From Aldehydirespirator sp965221185 (GTDB lineage Bacteria > Actinomycetota > Acidimicrobiia > Acidimicrobiales > Aldehydirespiratoraceae), in the NCBI GenBank assembly GCA_965221185.1, contig OZ244866.1, positions 2,728,001-2,792,000 on the forward strand: DNA of 64,000 nucleotides, read 5' to 3'. Position 1 is the first letter of the stretch, and the number at the start of each line of letters is the position of its first letter. Made by a program: the position numbers and the translations under genes. Below, in pieces: positions 43,994-54,261 of this stretch. The notes under the pieces are model-generated. The model ran no database searches. It worked only from the letters and a program-made list of their open reading frames with translations, and was not told the DNA's origin.

Positions 43994-44557
43994 TCAGCCT
44001 CTGGCCGCGACGTGAATCAGGCGGGCCGGCGATTCCGAGACCAGATGCCAGCGGGTCTGCAACCAAGGCGAGTGGAACAGCACGTCGCCAGCATGGAGGA
44101 TCTCGTCAGGATGGTGCCTAATCTCCACCCGCACGGATCCCTCGATCACGTAGATCATCGTCTCGTCGGGCGTCTCGAACCATTCGGGCACGCCGGGACC
44201 GGGCTCGATCAGGTAGTCGCCCACCTCCGTAATGGGCTTGCCGGCCCGGTAGGCCGTCCTCGCAGTCTGGGCGTGCGGCACTTCGCTCACGGGGATCCGG
44301 GCGCGCTCGGAAGCTCGCAGCACCTGGACTTCGGCATCGGTGGGAGGATCGGGCAGCAGGTCCGACGGCCTCACGTCGAGGGCCGCAGCGATGCGGTACA
44401 GCGTGGCGATCGCCACCGACGTCCGCCCGGCTTCGAGTTGGCTCAGGAACGGCTGGCTCACAGTCGCGGCCGCGGCGAGCTTCCGGCCCGAAAGGCCCCG
44501 CTCCGTGCGGATCGCCTTGACCTTGACCCCGATCTCGAGGCCCAGATCATCGGCCAC
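43994..44557 (-). CDS. XRE-cupin transcriptional regulator
   Basis: The protein has 187 residues from GTG 44557; the frame runs further upstream but there it is the antisense of an oxygenase remnant. HTH at about 20-65 (L-S-G-R-K-L-A-A-A-A-T-V-S-Q-P-F-L-S-Q-L-E). The C-terminal cupin has E-T-M-I-Y-V-I-E-G-S-V and A-G-D-V-L-F-H-S-P. This family often controls catabolic genes for polyamines or amines in response to the substrate. It is the probable regulator of the deaminase-oxygenase operon. Confidence 0.85.
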   Translation of the reverse strand: MADDLGLEIGVKVKAIRTERGLSGRKLAAAATVSQPFLSQLEAGRTSVAIATLYRIAAALDVRPSDLLPDPPTDAEVQVLRASERARIPVSEVPHAQTARTAYRAGKPITEVGDYLIEPGPGVPEWFETPDETMIYVIEGSVRVEIRHHPDEILHAGDVLFHSPWLQTRWHLVSESPARLIHVAARG

Positions 44558-44612
44558 AGTGCCGGTCTCGTGTCTCGAGCCGAGTCGTGGTATTGGAGAC
44601 AGAGCGATCAGC

Positions 44613-44771
44613 GTGAACGTGTCGGCGCCCCGAGCGGTTGAGAACTTCCTCGACATGGGCAATTTCCCGTTCGTCCACGATGGGCTCCTGGGTTCGGAGC
44701 CCCGCACCGAGGTTGCCGACTACAAGGTGGCGGTGGACAGCGTCACCTACGGGGTGACACCCGCGGCCTAG
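44613..44771 (+). pseudogene. Remnant of a Rieske oxygenase alpha subunit
   Basis: Fifty-two residues: V-S-A-P-R-A-V-E-N-F-L-D-M-G-N-F-P-F-V-H-D-G, then E-V-A-D-Y, then directly V-T-Y-G-V-T-P-A-A and stop. The first part matches the iron-site region of the oxygenase at 44868-45785 (S-A-P-R-A-V-E-N-F-L-D-L-A-H-F-P-Y-V-H), and the last nine residues match its C-terminus (I-T-Y-G-V-I-P-A-S). So about 180 central residues are deleted and the N-terminus is lost. One iron His is Asn. It is on the strand opposite the intact gene. Confidence 0.75.
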
Positions 44772-44867
44772 CGGCATCTCAACCATCGGCGGTCACCGGG
44801 CCTCGCGCGAGTAGGGGTCGTCGATCACGTCAGGCCCACCGCCACGCAGCCGCCCCCACCACCCAAA

Positions 44868-45785
44868 TCAGCTTCGACTCGAAGCCGGGATCACGCCGTA
44901 GGTGATGCCCTGCTCGGCCAGCCAGCGCCGGTACGTGATGGCGGAGCGGTCGGCTCGTATCGGGGTCTCGGCTCGGGGGTCGAGCGGGAGCAGCTTGGGG
45001 TGCTGGTTCTCCAGGATGGGCTTGTCCTGGCTGAAGATCAGCAGCTGGTAGGCCTTGATCTCGGTGTCGGAACTGGTGTCGTCGATCACGCCCATGTAGT
45101 TGTGGACCCGCACTAGCTCGGCGGTCATGGGCTGCACCCAGATAGCGCAGATGTCCTCGATGGAGGGGTCGGGGAGGCTGTCGTAATAGAGCATCACGCA
45201 GTAGGGGTGCGGGACCCGGTAGCGGTAGCGCATCACCACTGGGGCATCGAAGTTGACCCCGACCTTGGGCACCATGAAGTCGCACTTGGTGGCGTGGATC
45301 TCGCCGTCGATGACCTCGACGTCGTACTCCACTACCTCGGTGTGGGGGAGCACACCCAGCGAACCCTCGTGGACGTATGGGAAGTGGGCCAGGTCGAGGA
45401 AGTTCTCCACCGCTCGGGGCGCGGAGGTGGCCACGCCGACGCTGCCGGCGTTCATGTTGCGCCGCCTCGGATGGTGGTACTCCGGCAGCGGGAACAGGTC
45501 GTCGGGCGGATCCCCGAGGCTGGTCCAGAGGTAGCCGTACTCCGGCTTGACGGGCAGGGCCTCGACGCTGTCCAGCTTGGCCGCATCGGCCGCCACGCCG
45601 ACGGGGACCGCCGATGAAGAGCGCCAGGCGTGGCACTCGCCGTCGGGGGAGGCGGTGAAGCTGACGCGCTCGTCGAGCAGCAGGGTCTCGTTGACAACGC
45701 CGACCGCGATCTCGTCGAGGGCGCTGATCACGTGCCACTGGTTCAAGATCACCGGGTCGGTGTACGCCGGCTTCGCGATCTCCAC
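44868..45785 (-). CDS. Oxygenase of the Rieske family lacking the Rieske [2Fe-2S] ligands
   Basis: The protein has 305 residues from GTG 45785 (GGGAG upstream). The beginning (V-I-L-N-Q-W-H-V-I-S-A-L-D-E-I) and P-E-Y-G-Y-L-W-T-S-L-G-D-P-P align with Rieske oxygenases. The segment that should hold C-x-H and C-x2-H is missing, replaced by the short R-S-S-S-A-V-P-V-G-V. The mononuclear iron motif D-L-A-H-F-P-Y-V-H is intact. A parallel I recall is NdmC of caffeine degradation, which lacks its Rieske domain and borrows one from another subunit. An operator-like palindrome lies just upstream. Confidence 0.75.
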   Translation of the reverse strand: MEIAKPAYTDPVILNQWHVISALDEIAVGVVNETLLLDERVSFTASPDGECHAWRSSSAVPVGVAADAAKLDSVEALPVKPEYGYLWTSLGDPPDDLFPLPEYHHPRRRNMNAGSVGVATSAPRAVENFLDLAHFPYVHEGSLGVLPHTEVVEYDVEVIDGEIHATKCDFMVPKVGVNFDAPVVMRYRYRVPHPYCVMLYYDSLPDPSIEDICAIWVQPMTAELVRVHNYMGVIDDTSSDTEIKAYQLLIFSQDKPILENQHPKLLPLDPRAETPIRADRSAITYRRWLAEQGITYGVIPASSRS

Positions 45786-45800
45786 TGTGTCACTCCCGTT

Positions 45801-45821
45801 CTGATAAACGCTGCTTATCAG
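45801..45821. promoter_or_regulatory. Palindromic operator-like site upstream of the non-Rieske oxygenase
   Basis: CTGATAA and TTATCAG are perfect 7-bp arms around a 7-bp centre (ACGCTGC), ending 16 bp before the GTG start. Spacing and symmetry (21 bp, centre-to-centre 14 bp) fit a dimeric HTH regulator such as the XRE-cupin or GntR protein in this window. No second copy noticed. Confidence 0.55.
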
Positions 45822-45940
45822 TTTGGCATCCAGTCGGGGGGCGCGCAATCTTGCCCCAGGCGCCACACAGTTCCAAGCACACCACCAACGCACCGTCACA
45901 AGGTGCGGCGAGCCTTGAGGATGCTCTCGGGGGCGGCGGC

Positions 45941-47023
45941 TCAGCGGCGGGCGAGTCTGGGGGCGTAGGGCGCGACGAGTTGCGCCGCGCCGACGATGCC
46001 GTGGAAGTAGACGTGCGCGACCACACGGCCCCAAGCGGCGCGGGCGCGAGTGGCATGCCGCTGCTGGGCACGCTCGAGAGGCTCGGTGTCGGGAAGCATC
46101 CGGGCCTTGAAGTCGGCGATGAACTCGGCGTCGGTGATCAACAGGCAGACCTCCTGGTTGCAGCGGAAGCTGTGCCGGCTGAAGTTCGATGAGCCCACAA
46201 GCAGCCTGTCGTCATCGGCGAGCAGGAACCTGGCATGGAAGAAGTCCGGGTAGGTGCGCAGCTCCACGCCGGCGCGGGCCAGACGTCCCCAGATGTAGGG
46301 CTCGGCGGCGCGCAGCCAGCGGAAGTTGTTGTCCCGCGCCGTGATCACCGTCTTGGTCTGGACCTGTGAGTGTTCGAGGAGTCGAGCTATGCCGATGTCG
46401 AGGGAATAGGGGGACGCCAGCACCAGACTGCGGGTCGCGCCCCTAACGATGTCGTTGAAGACGGCCTCGATCTCGGCGTTGGTGACGACGGCCCCGTTCA
46501 CGGAGCGGCGCTCGCCCCGCTCGGTGCAGGCGAAGTCCTCGACCAGGACCTCCACGGCGGCGGGGTCCTCGACGCGGACCATGAAGTCCCGCCAGGCGAA
46601 GTTGTGGTCGCTGATGTTGATGCCGCCGAGGTAGGCGTGGTCGTCCACCACGTAGAGCTTCTTGTGGTTGCGGCTCAGACCGAAGAACAGCACCGGCCCC
46701 CACGGCTGGGTGAACGCGGCGGCCACGCCCGCGGCCCTGAGCCGCTCGAACATGGCGGACGTCTCAGCGGCCTCGTCCCGGACCTCGGGGTCCTTGGCAG
46801 GGCGGTCGCTTACGTAGCGCAGCGCGAAGCAGTCCACGAGCAGCCGCACATCCACCCCCCGGCTGGCAGCCTCGGCCATCAGGTCGGCCACCTCCAGCCC
46901 GGCGGCGTCGCCGTCGAACGTCATGACCTGTATCAGCACCCGCTGTTCGGCCGAGCCCAGCGCCTGCTTCAAGTCTTCAACGAACTCGCGGTTGTCCAGC
47001 AGCCGCAGGGACTCGCCAGTCAC
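45941..47023 (-). CDS. Phospholipase D-family protein (cardiolipin synthase-like)
   Basis: The protein has 360 residues with two HKD-type half sites. The first, R-N-H-K-K-L-Y-V-V-D-D, fits HxK(x)4D. The second, F-F-H-A-R-F-L-L-A-D-D, has Arg for Lys. Each is followed by the glycine/Asn motif (G-G-I-N-I-S and V-G-S-S-N-F-S). No N-terminal membrane helices are seen, unlike ClsA. It would transfer phosphatidyl groups or cleave phosphodiesters; the Lys to Arg change may reduce activity. Confidence 0.8.
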   Translation of the reverse strand: MTGESLRLLDNREFVEDLKQALGSAEQRVLIQVMTFDGDAAGLEVADLMAEAASRGVDVRLLVDCFALRYVSDRPAKDPEVRDEAAETSAMFERLRAAGVAAAFTQPWGPVLFFGLSRNHKKLYVVDDHAYLGGINISDHNFAWRDFMVRVEDPAAVEVLVEDFACTERGERRSVNGAVVTNAEIEAVFNDIVRGATRSLVLASPYSLDIGIARLLEHSQVQTKTVITARDNNFRWLRAAEPYIWGRLARAGVELRTYPDFFHARFLLADDDRLLVGSSNFSRHSFRCNQEVCLLITDAEFIADFKARMLPDTEPLERAQQRHATRARAAWGRVVAHVYFHGIVGAAQLVAPYAPRLARR

Positions 47024-47212
47024 CCGCCGACGCTATCCGGCTCGGTGCATCTGAGGTTGCCGGCCGATCTGTTCGGGTTGGCTTACCCCGCTGCGGACCA
47101 CCCCGACCGCCAGTTGACTCTGGTCGGGCTCGGTTGGGCGTGGTAGACAGGGAGAAACAGATTCCTCCTGAATCCAGAAGTCCAACGCTCAAGTCCCGGT
47201 GAGGTGATTCCG

Positions 47213-48514
47213 ATGCGTGGTAGTCGTGGTGTACTCAAGCTTCTGCGAACTCCTGTGGCACTCATGCTGGTGTTCGCATTGGTGGCTGCGGCTTGCGGTG
47301 ACGATGGCGGCGACGTTGACACTGCTCCCACCACGGAGGCACCAGCACCACCCGAGACCGCCCCAGAACCAGCCATCGAAGAACCTGAGCCCGAGCCGTC
47401 GGCCGAGGAGTCAGTGCCCGAACCAGACCCAGGCACAGAAGAACCCGCCGCCGAAGAGGAGATGGCCGAAGAGGAGATGGCCGAAGAAGAGATGGCGTTC
47501 GCGGATGTCTGCCCGGCGAAGATCGTGGTCCAGACCAACTGGTTCCCCGAAGCAGAGCACGGCGGCACCTACCAGGTGATCGGACCCACTGGGACTATCG
47601 ACGGAGCGAACGGGACGTACAGCGGACCGCTGGCCGATACCGGACTCGAACTGGAGATCCGCTCCGGCAGTCAGTTCATCGGGTTCCAGCCAGTGACCAG
47701 TGCGATGTACCAGGACCCCGACATCTTCTTCGGTTACGTCGATGGCGGCGAGGCCATCCAGCAGTCGGGGGCAAACCCCACAGTGGCGGTGATGGCGAAC
47801 CTCGATATCAGCCCGCTGGCCATGCTGTGGGATCCCGAGACCTACGACTTCACCAGCATCGAGGACATTCGAGACGAAGGCGTGACGGTTCTTCACTTCG
47901 ATCCTTCAGTCTCGATCGAGTACTTCGTGGAGACTGGCCAGTTGAGTCGGGACCAAACCGACGCGTCGTTCGACGGTTCTCCTGCCGTCTTCCTTGCTTC
48001 GAATGGGGGAATCGTCTTCCAGAGTTTCGCCACCAACGCGCCGTCGTTGTACGAGAAGGTGATTGCCGACTGGGGCAGACCCATCGACTACCTCCTGGTC
48101 CACGACTTCGGCTGGACGCAATACCAGTCGCCGCTGGTGGTTCGGCCCGACACGATCACGGCCTACCGGGATTGTCTCAAGATGCTGGTACCGGTGTTCC
48201 AGCAGGGCTGGATCGATTACATGAACGATCCTGTACCGGTAAACAACCGGATCCTTGAGATCGTCGAAGCCCAAGCAACCTTCTGGAGTTTGAGCGAGGA
48301 ACTCAACGCCGACGCGATAACGGTCATGAGAGACCTCGACATCGTGTCCAACGGCCCCGATGGCACTTTCGGGAACTTCGATATGGACCGGATCCAGACG
48401 CTGATCGACCAGATCGCGCCCGTCTTCGTCGAGGCGGGCGCCGAGGTCAAGGAAGGCTTGCAGGCCGAGGACATCGCCACCAACGAGTTCATCGATCCAT
48501 CGATCGGCTTCTAG
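47213..48514 (+). CDS. ABC transporter substrate-binding lipoprotein (NMT1/THI5-like)
   Basis: The protein has 433 residues from ATG 47213 (GTGAGG about 8 bp upstream; a GTG at 47204 is also possible). A lipobox signal peptide ends L-V-A-A-A-C-G. A long Pro/Glu-rich linker follows with three direct copies of E-E-E-M-A. The mature domain has Q-T-N-W-F-P-E-A-E-H-G-G, typical of periplasmic-binding proteins for thiamine-precursor, riboflavin or nitrate/sulfonate-type ligands. It feeds the two permeases downstream. Confidence 0.82.
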   Translation: MRGSRGVLKLLRTPVALMLVFALVAAACGDDGGDVDTAPTTEAPAPPETAPEPAIEEPEPEPSAEESVPEPDPGTEEPAAEEEMAEEEMAEEEMAFADVCPAKIVVQTNWFPEAEHGGTYQVIGPTGTIDGANGTYSGPLADTGLELEIRSGSQFIGFQPVTSAMYQDPDIFFGYVDGGEAIQQSGANPTVAVMANLDISPLAMLWDPETYDFTSIEDIRDEGVTVLHFDPSVSIEYFVETGQLSRDQTDASFDGSPAVFLASNGGIVFQSFATNAPSLYEKVIADWGRPIDYLLVHDFGWTQYQSPLVVRPDTITAYRDCLKMLVPVFQQGWIDYMNDPVPVNNRILEIVEAQATFWSLSEELNADAITVMRDLDIVSNGPDGTFGNFDMDRIQTLIDQIAPVFVEAGAEVKEGLQAEDIATNEFIDPSIGF

Positions 48515-48547
48515 ACCGCATCCCACCTATGGGCTGCCGTCGGTGTC

Positions 48548-49384
48548 GTGTCCACTGACGGCGCGCTTCGCCACCGCCGGCGTCGGTGGTGGCGTTCGGT
48601 CGCACCGCCCCTGATCGTCTTCGCCGTCGTCGTCGGCGCTTGGGAGCTGGTCAGCCAGGTTGTGATGACCCCTGACCGTCAACGGGTGCTCCTCCCCCCT
48701 CCGGAGTCGACGGTTCAGGACGGATTCCTCGAATGGAACCATCTATCCGAGATCCTGTCAGGCTTGTGGCTCACTGGCCAAGTGACCGTGCTGGGACTGG
48801 CCATCTCGGTAGTCATCGGGGTCACCGTGGCCGTGCTGATGAGCCAAGCCCGTTGGGTCGAGCGCATGATCAACCCCTACGCGGTGGTTCTCCAGACCAT
48901 CCCGATCATCGCCATAGTCCCGATCATCGGGCTCTGGTTCAGCTTCGCGTTTCGCAGCCGGGTCCTAGTGGCGGTGATCATCTCTTTGTTCCCGATCATT
49001 ACCAACACTCTGTTCGGCCTGAAGTCGGTCGACCGGGGCCTGGAAGATCTCTTCACCCTCCACGGAAGCACGTGGAGAACACGGCTGTGGAAGCTCAGGG
49101 CCCGCTCCGCCCAGCCTGCGTTCTTCACCGGCTTGCGCATTGCTGCCGGTATGGCGGTCATCGGATCGATCGTCGGTGACTTCTTCTTCCGTCGAGGTGA
49201 CCAGATGGGCCTTGGTCGGCTTCTGTCGATCTATCACTCCCGGGTGCAACCCACGCTGTTGTTCACCGCCATCTTCTTCTCGTCCATGCTTGGTTTGACC
49301 CTGTTCGTTGCCTTCGGACTGCTGGGAAGATTCGCTACCCGGGCCTGGTATGTGCCTGCCCGCCGGACGCTCCGTCGGCCATGA
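48548..49384 (+). CDS. ABC transporter permease (SsuC/ThiX-like), first
   Basis: The protein has 278 residues from a GTG start: about six transmembrane helices and the BPD_transp_1 cytoplasmic loop region (S-L-F-P-I-I-T-N-T-L-F-G-L-K-S-V). 33 bp after the binding protein. It overlaps the second permease as ATGA, so the two form a heterodimeric channel. Confidence 0.85.
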   Translation: MSTDGALRHRRRRWWRSVAPPLIVFAVVVGAWELVSQVVMTPDRQRVLLPPPESTVQDGFLEWNHLSEILSGLWLTGQVTVLGLAISVVIGVTVAVLMSQARWVERMINPYAVVLQTIPIIAIVPIIGLWFSFAFRSRVLVAVIISLFPIITNTLFGLKSVDRGLEDLFTLHGSTWRTRLWKLRARSAQPAFFTGLRIAAGMAVIGSIVGDFFFRRGDQMGLGRLLSIYHSRVQPTLLFTAIFFSSMLGLTLFVAFGLLGRFATRAWYVPARRTLRRP

Positions 49385-50250
49385 GTGCCGGTCACGCAGC
49401 CAGTGGCGAGGCGCGAGGGAGGCTCCGGCGTCAAGGCCGTACGGGGGGTTACCTACCGCGTCGAACTGTCGAACTGGCGGCGGCGCCGCTGGGTCTGCTG
49501 ATCGTCATGGTCGGTGGCTGGTACGTCTTCACCTACGAGGTGCTCGAGCGCCATAGGCGGTTCCTGTTGCCGCCCCTCCACGACGTGTGGACTCAATCAT
49601 TCGTTGACGGCGACACCCGGTCAGAGTTGTTGGACGGCCTCTGGGTCACGGCCAAGACCTCGATGATGGGGTTGGTGGCGGCGACTGCCCTTGGGATCCT
49701 GTTCGCCGTTCTGATGAGCCAGGCTCGCTGGATCGAGCGGTCCTTCTACCCGTGGGCTGTGTTGATTCAGACCATCCCCATCTTGGCCATCGTTCCGCTG
49801 GTTGCCCTGTGGTTCGGCGTGGGCATTTGGAGCCGGGTCTTGGTGGCGGTGATGATCTCGTTGTTCCCGATCATTGCCAACACCCTTTTCGGTTTGCAGT
49901 CGGCGTCAGAGGAGCAGGTCGACCTGTTCGAGATCCATGGCGCGGGGAGGTGGAAACGACTGGTCAAGCTCGACTTTCCGGCCGCAGTGCCCGCGCTGTT
50001 CACCGGGCTTCGGATCTCGGCCGGGTTGGCTGTGATCGGCGCGATCGTAGGTGAGTTCTTCTTCCGGTCGGGCGACCGGGGTCTGGGACAGCTGATCGAG
50101 CTCCATCGGGCTACCAACGACACCGCTGAGATGTTCGGCGCGGTGATCCTCTCGTCGATGCTCAGCATCGCCGTGTTCACTCTCACGGGTCGGCTCGGTG
50201 ACCGCCTTACCGGCAAGTGGCACGAGGCAGCCAGCGACACGGTGCCTTGA
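49381..50250 (+). CDS. ABC transporter permease (SsuC/ThiX-like), second
   Basis: The protein has 289 residues and is a paralogue of the preceding permease (shared S-L-F-P-I-I-A-N-T-L-F-G-L-Q-S-A and Q-T-I-P-I-L-A-I-V-P). It has six helices. The start overlaps the previous stop (ATGA). No ATPase gene follows; the next gene is sdhC. The importer must use an ATPase encoded elsewhere, or its gene has been lost. Confidence 0.85.
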   Translation: MSAGHAASGEARGRLRRQGRTGGYLPRRTVELAAAPLGLLIVMVGGWYVFTYEVLERHRRFLLPPLHDVWTQSFVDGDTRSELLDGLWVTAKTSMMGLVAATALGILFAVLMSQARWIERSFYPWAVLIQTIPILAIVPLVALWFGVGIWSRVLVAVMISLFPIIANTLFGLQSASEEQVDLFEIHGAGRWKRLVKLDFPAAVPALFTGLRISAGLAVIGAIVGEFFFRSGDRGLGQLIELHRATNDTAEMFGAVILSSMLSIAVFTLTGRLGDRLTGKWHEAASDTVP

Positions 50251-50418
50251 TCGATCCCATCTCGACGGCGTCGAGGACCATGCCGGTGTGCGGTGTGCCG
50301 AGACGCGCCGGCCCAAGATGAGCGGGAGACTCGTGGTAGTTCTGGGGACGGGGTGGGGTGTGTGCCGGTGTGTGCCGGTGTGTGCCGCCAGCGGAAGCGC
50401 GGTACTAGCTTTAGGGCG

Positions 50419-51213
50419 ATGGCGCGGACGGTCACTCCCCCCGGTGCGGCTGCGGGCGCGGGCACCAGCGAGCGGGTGCCGCCGCTGAGGCACCGCCGCT
50501 GGGAGCTTCCCTGGCCGCTGAACATCTACCAGACCGCGGTCGGCAAGAAGTACGTGATGGCCATCACGGGGGTCGGGCTGCTGGCCTTCGTGATCGTGCA
50601 CATGATCGGCAACCTGCACTTGTACGAGGGCCCGACCCAGGTGAACGAGTACGCCGAGGCGCTGCGGGACCTGGGCGGCCATCTGGTGCCCCGCACCCTG
50701 ATCTTGTGGGTGATGCGCTGCGGCCTGATGGCCATGTTCGTGCTGCACATCCACAGCGCCTGGTCGCTCAAGGAGATCAGCCGGCGCAGCAGCGGTAAGG
50801 CCAACTGGGTGAGCGGCAACAAGCGCTACGCCGGCGGGCAGGACTACGTGGCCGTGAACTTCGCCAGCCGCACCATGCGCTGGACCGGCCCCATTATCGG
50901 CCTCTACGTGCTGTTCCACCTGGCCGACCTGACCTGGGGCTGGTGGCTGGGCGACGACTACATCCGCGGCGACGTGTACCACAACGTGGTGGAGTCGCTG
51001 TCGTCGATCCCGGTGGCGATCATCTACATCGTGGCCAACGTGGCGTTATCGGTGCACATCTACCACGGCATCGCCTCCGCGTTCCAGACCCTGGGGGTCA
51101 ACAATCCGCGGTTCAACCACCTGCGGCGGGGGTTGGCCACTGTGGTGGCCGGGGCGATCCTCGTCGGCAACCTCAGCTTCCCGATCATGGTCCAGAGCGG
51201 GGTGGTCGCATGA
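50419..51213 (+). CDS. sdhC: Succinate dehydrogenase cytochrome b subunit (SdhC)
   Basis: The protein has 264 residues from ATG 50419 (TAGGG upstream). Five transmembrane helices with His residues in V-H-M-I-G-N-L-H and V-L-H-I-H-S-A-W, suited to two hemes. This matches the single-polypeptide anchor of type-B SQR (TIGR02046 style; as in Corynebacterium and Bacteroidetes). It is first of the sdhCAB operon; the region before it has short GTGTGCCG repeats (50356-50385). Confidence 0.9.
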   Translation: MARTVTPPGAAAGAGTSERVPPLRHRRWELPWPLNIYQTAVGKKYVMAITGVGLLAFVIVHMIGNLHLYEGPTQVNEYAEALRDLGGHLVPRTLILWVMRCGLMAMFVLHIHSAWSLKEISRRSSGKANWVSGNKRYAGGQDYVAVNFASRTMRWTGPIIGLYVLFHLADLTWGWWLGDDYIRGDVYHNVVESLSSIPVAIIYIVANVALSVHIYHGIASAFQTLGVNNPRFNHLRRGLATVVAGAILVGNLSFPIMVQSGVVA

Positions 51214-51283
51214 CGGTGCTGATGGCTAGGGCGGCAGCGACCCAAGCGGCAGCGGCCCAAGCGGCAGCGGCGGAGGTGACCTG

Positions 51284-51284
<1 letters not shown>
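51210..51284 (+). CDS. Tiny Ala-rich bridging ORF between sdhC and sdhA
   Basis: 24 codons: M-T-V-L-M-A-R-A-A-A-T-Q then A-A-A-A-Q repeats. The start overlaps the sdhC stop (ATGA) and its own stop overlaps the sdhA start (TGATG), an arrangement that would couple sdhC and sdhA translation. Low-complexity composition argues against a folded product. Confidence 0.35.
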
Positions 51285-53202
<1,918 letters not shown>

Positions 53203-53206
<4 letters not shown>

Positions 53207-54012
53207 GCGCCGGCAACGGCTCGGGCGACGGGAACGGGCATGGGGCCCGGCTGCGGTTGAGGCTGCGGATCTGGCGCCAGGACGGACCGGATGCGCCGGG
53301 GGCATTCCTGGATGTCGACGCCCACGACATCCCTGCCGACGCCTCGTTCCTGGAGATGCTCGACATCGTCAACGAGCGGCTCATCGACGACGACATCGAG
53401 CCGATCACCTTCGCCCACGACTGCCGGGAGGGCATCTGCGGCACGTGCGGGGTGATGATCAACGGCCGCCCCCACGGTCCCGAGAAGGCCACCGCCACCT
53501 GCCAGCTGCACATGCGAAAGTTCCGCGACGGCGACCAGATCGTGATCGAGCCGTTCCGGGCCGCGTCGTTCCCGGTGATCAAGGACCTGATGGTGGACCG
53601 GCGGGCCTTCGACCGGATCATCGAGTCGGGCGGCTACATCTCGGCGCCCACCGGCACCGCCCCCGACGCCAACGAGATCCCGGTCCCCAAGGATGTGGCC
53701 GACTTCGCCATGGACGCGGCGTCCTGCATCGGGTGCGGGGCGTGCGTGGCCGCCTGCCCCAACTCGGCGGCCCAGCTGTTCACCGCGGCCAAGCTCGGCC
53801 ATCTGAACGTGCTGCCCCAGGGCCAGCCCGAGCGCTGGCGGCGGGCCGAGGCGATGGTCGAGACCATGGAGTCGTTCTTCGGGTCGTGCACCAACCACGG
53901 CGAGTGCACCGAGGCCTGCCCCAAGGAGATCAGCCTCGACTTCATCGCGGTACTGAACCGCGATTACCTCAAGGCCAAGGTGAAGAACCGCCGCCTCGTC
54001 TCCCAGACCTGA
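53203..54012 (+). CDS. sdhB: Succinate dehydrogenase iron-sulfur subunit (SdhB)
   Basis: The protein has 269 residues from a GTG overlapping the sdhA stop. A plant-type [2Fe-2S] site is C-R-E-G-I-C-G-T-C-G. The 4Fe-4S and 3Fe-4S sites are C-I-G-C-G-A-C-V-A-A-C-P and C-T-N-H-G-E-C-T-E-A-C-P. All ligands present. The N-terminal ~20 residues are Gly-rich and non-conserved. Confidence 0.95.
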
Positions 54013-54043
54013 CCGCGTGCGGAGCGCAGGGGCCGGCCCGCAA

Positions 54044-54243
54044 GATCTCGGGGCGGTTTGTGTGCCTCTACGGCACCAGACCCGGCCGAAAACCTGCGAC
54101 GCGGCCGGGCCCAGAATCTCGGGGCGAATTGTGTGCCCCTACGGCACCAGACCCGGCCGGGAACCTGCGACGCGGCCGGGCCTACGGTCTCGGGGCGGTT
54201 TGTGTGCCTCTACGGCACAAGACCCGACCGAGAACCGGCGCAG
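54044..54243. repeat. Tandem repeat of 71 bp, about 2.8 copies
   Basis: Units begin CTCGGGGCG at 54047, 54118 and 54189 and contain TGTGTGCCTCTACGGCAC and GACCCGGCCG. The period of 71 is not a multiple of three, so it is not coding. It fills the gap between sdhB and the DUF368 gene. Confidence 0.85.
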
Positions 54244-54261
54244 TCCCGGGGAGGGGGTCCG

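Noticed and set aside
54058..54261. N-terminal extension of the DUF368 gene through the 71-bp repeats
   Set aside because: The good ribosome site and family N-terminus are at 54262; the repeat period of 71 shifts frame in each unit.
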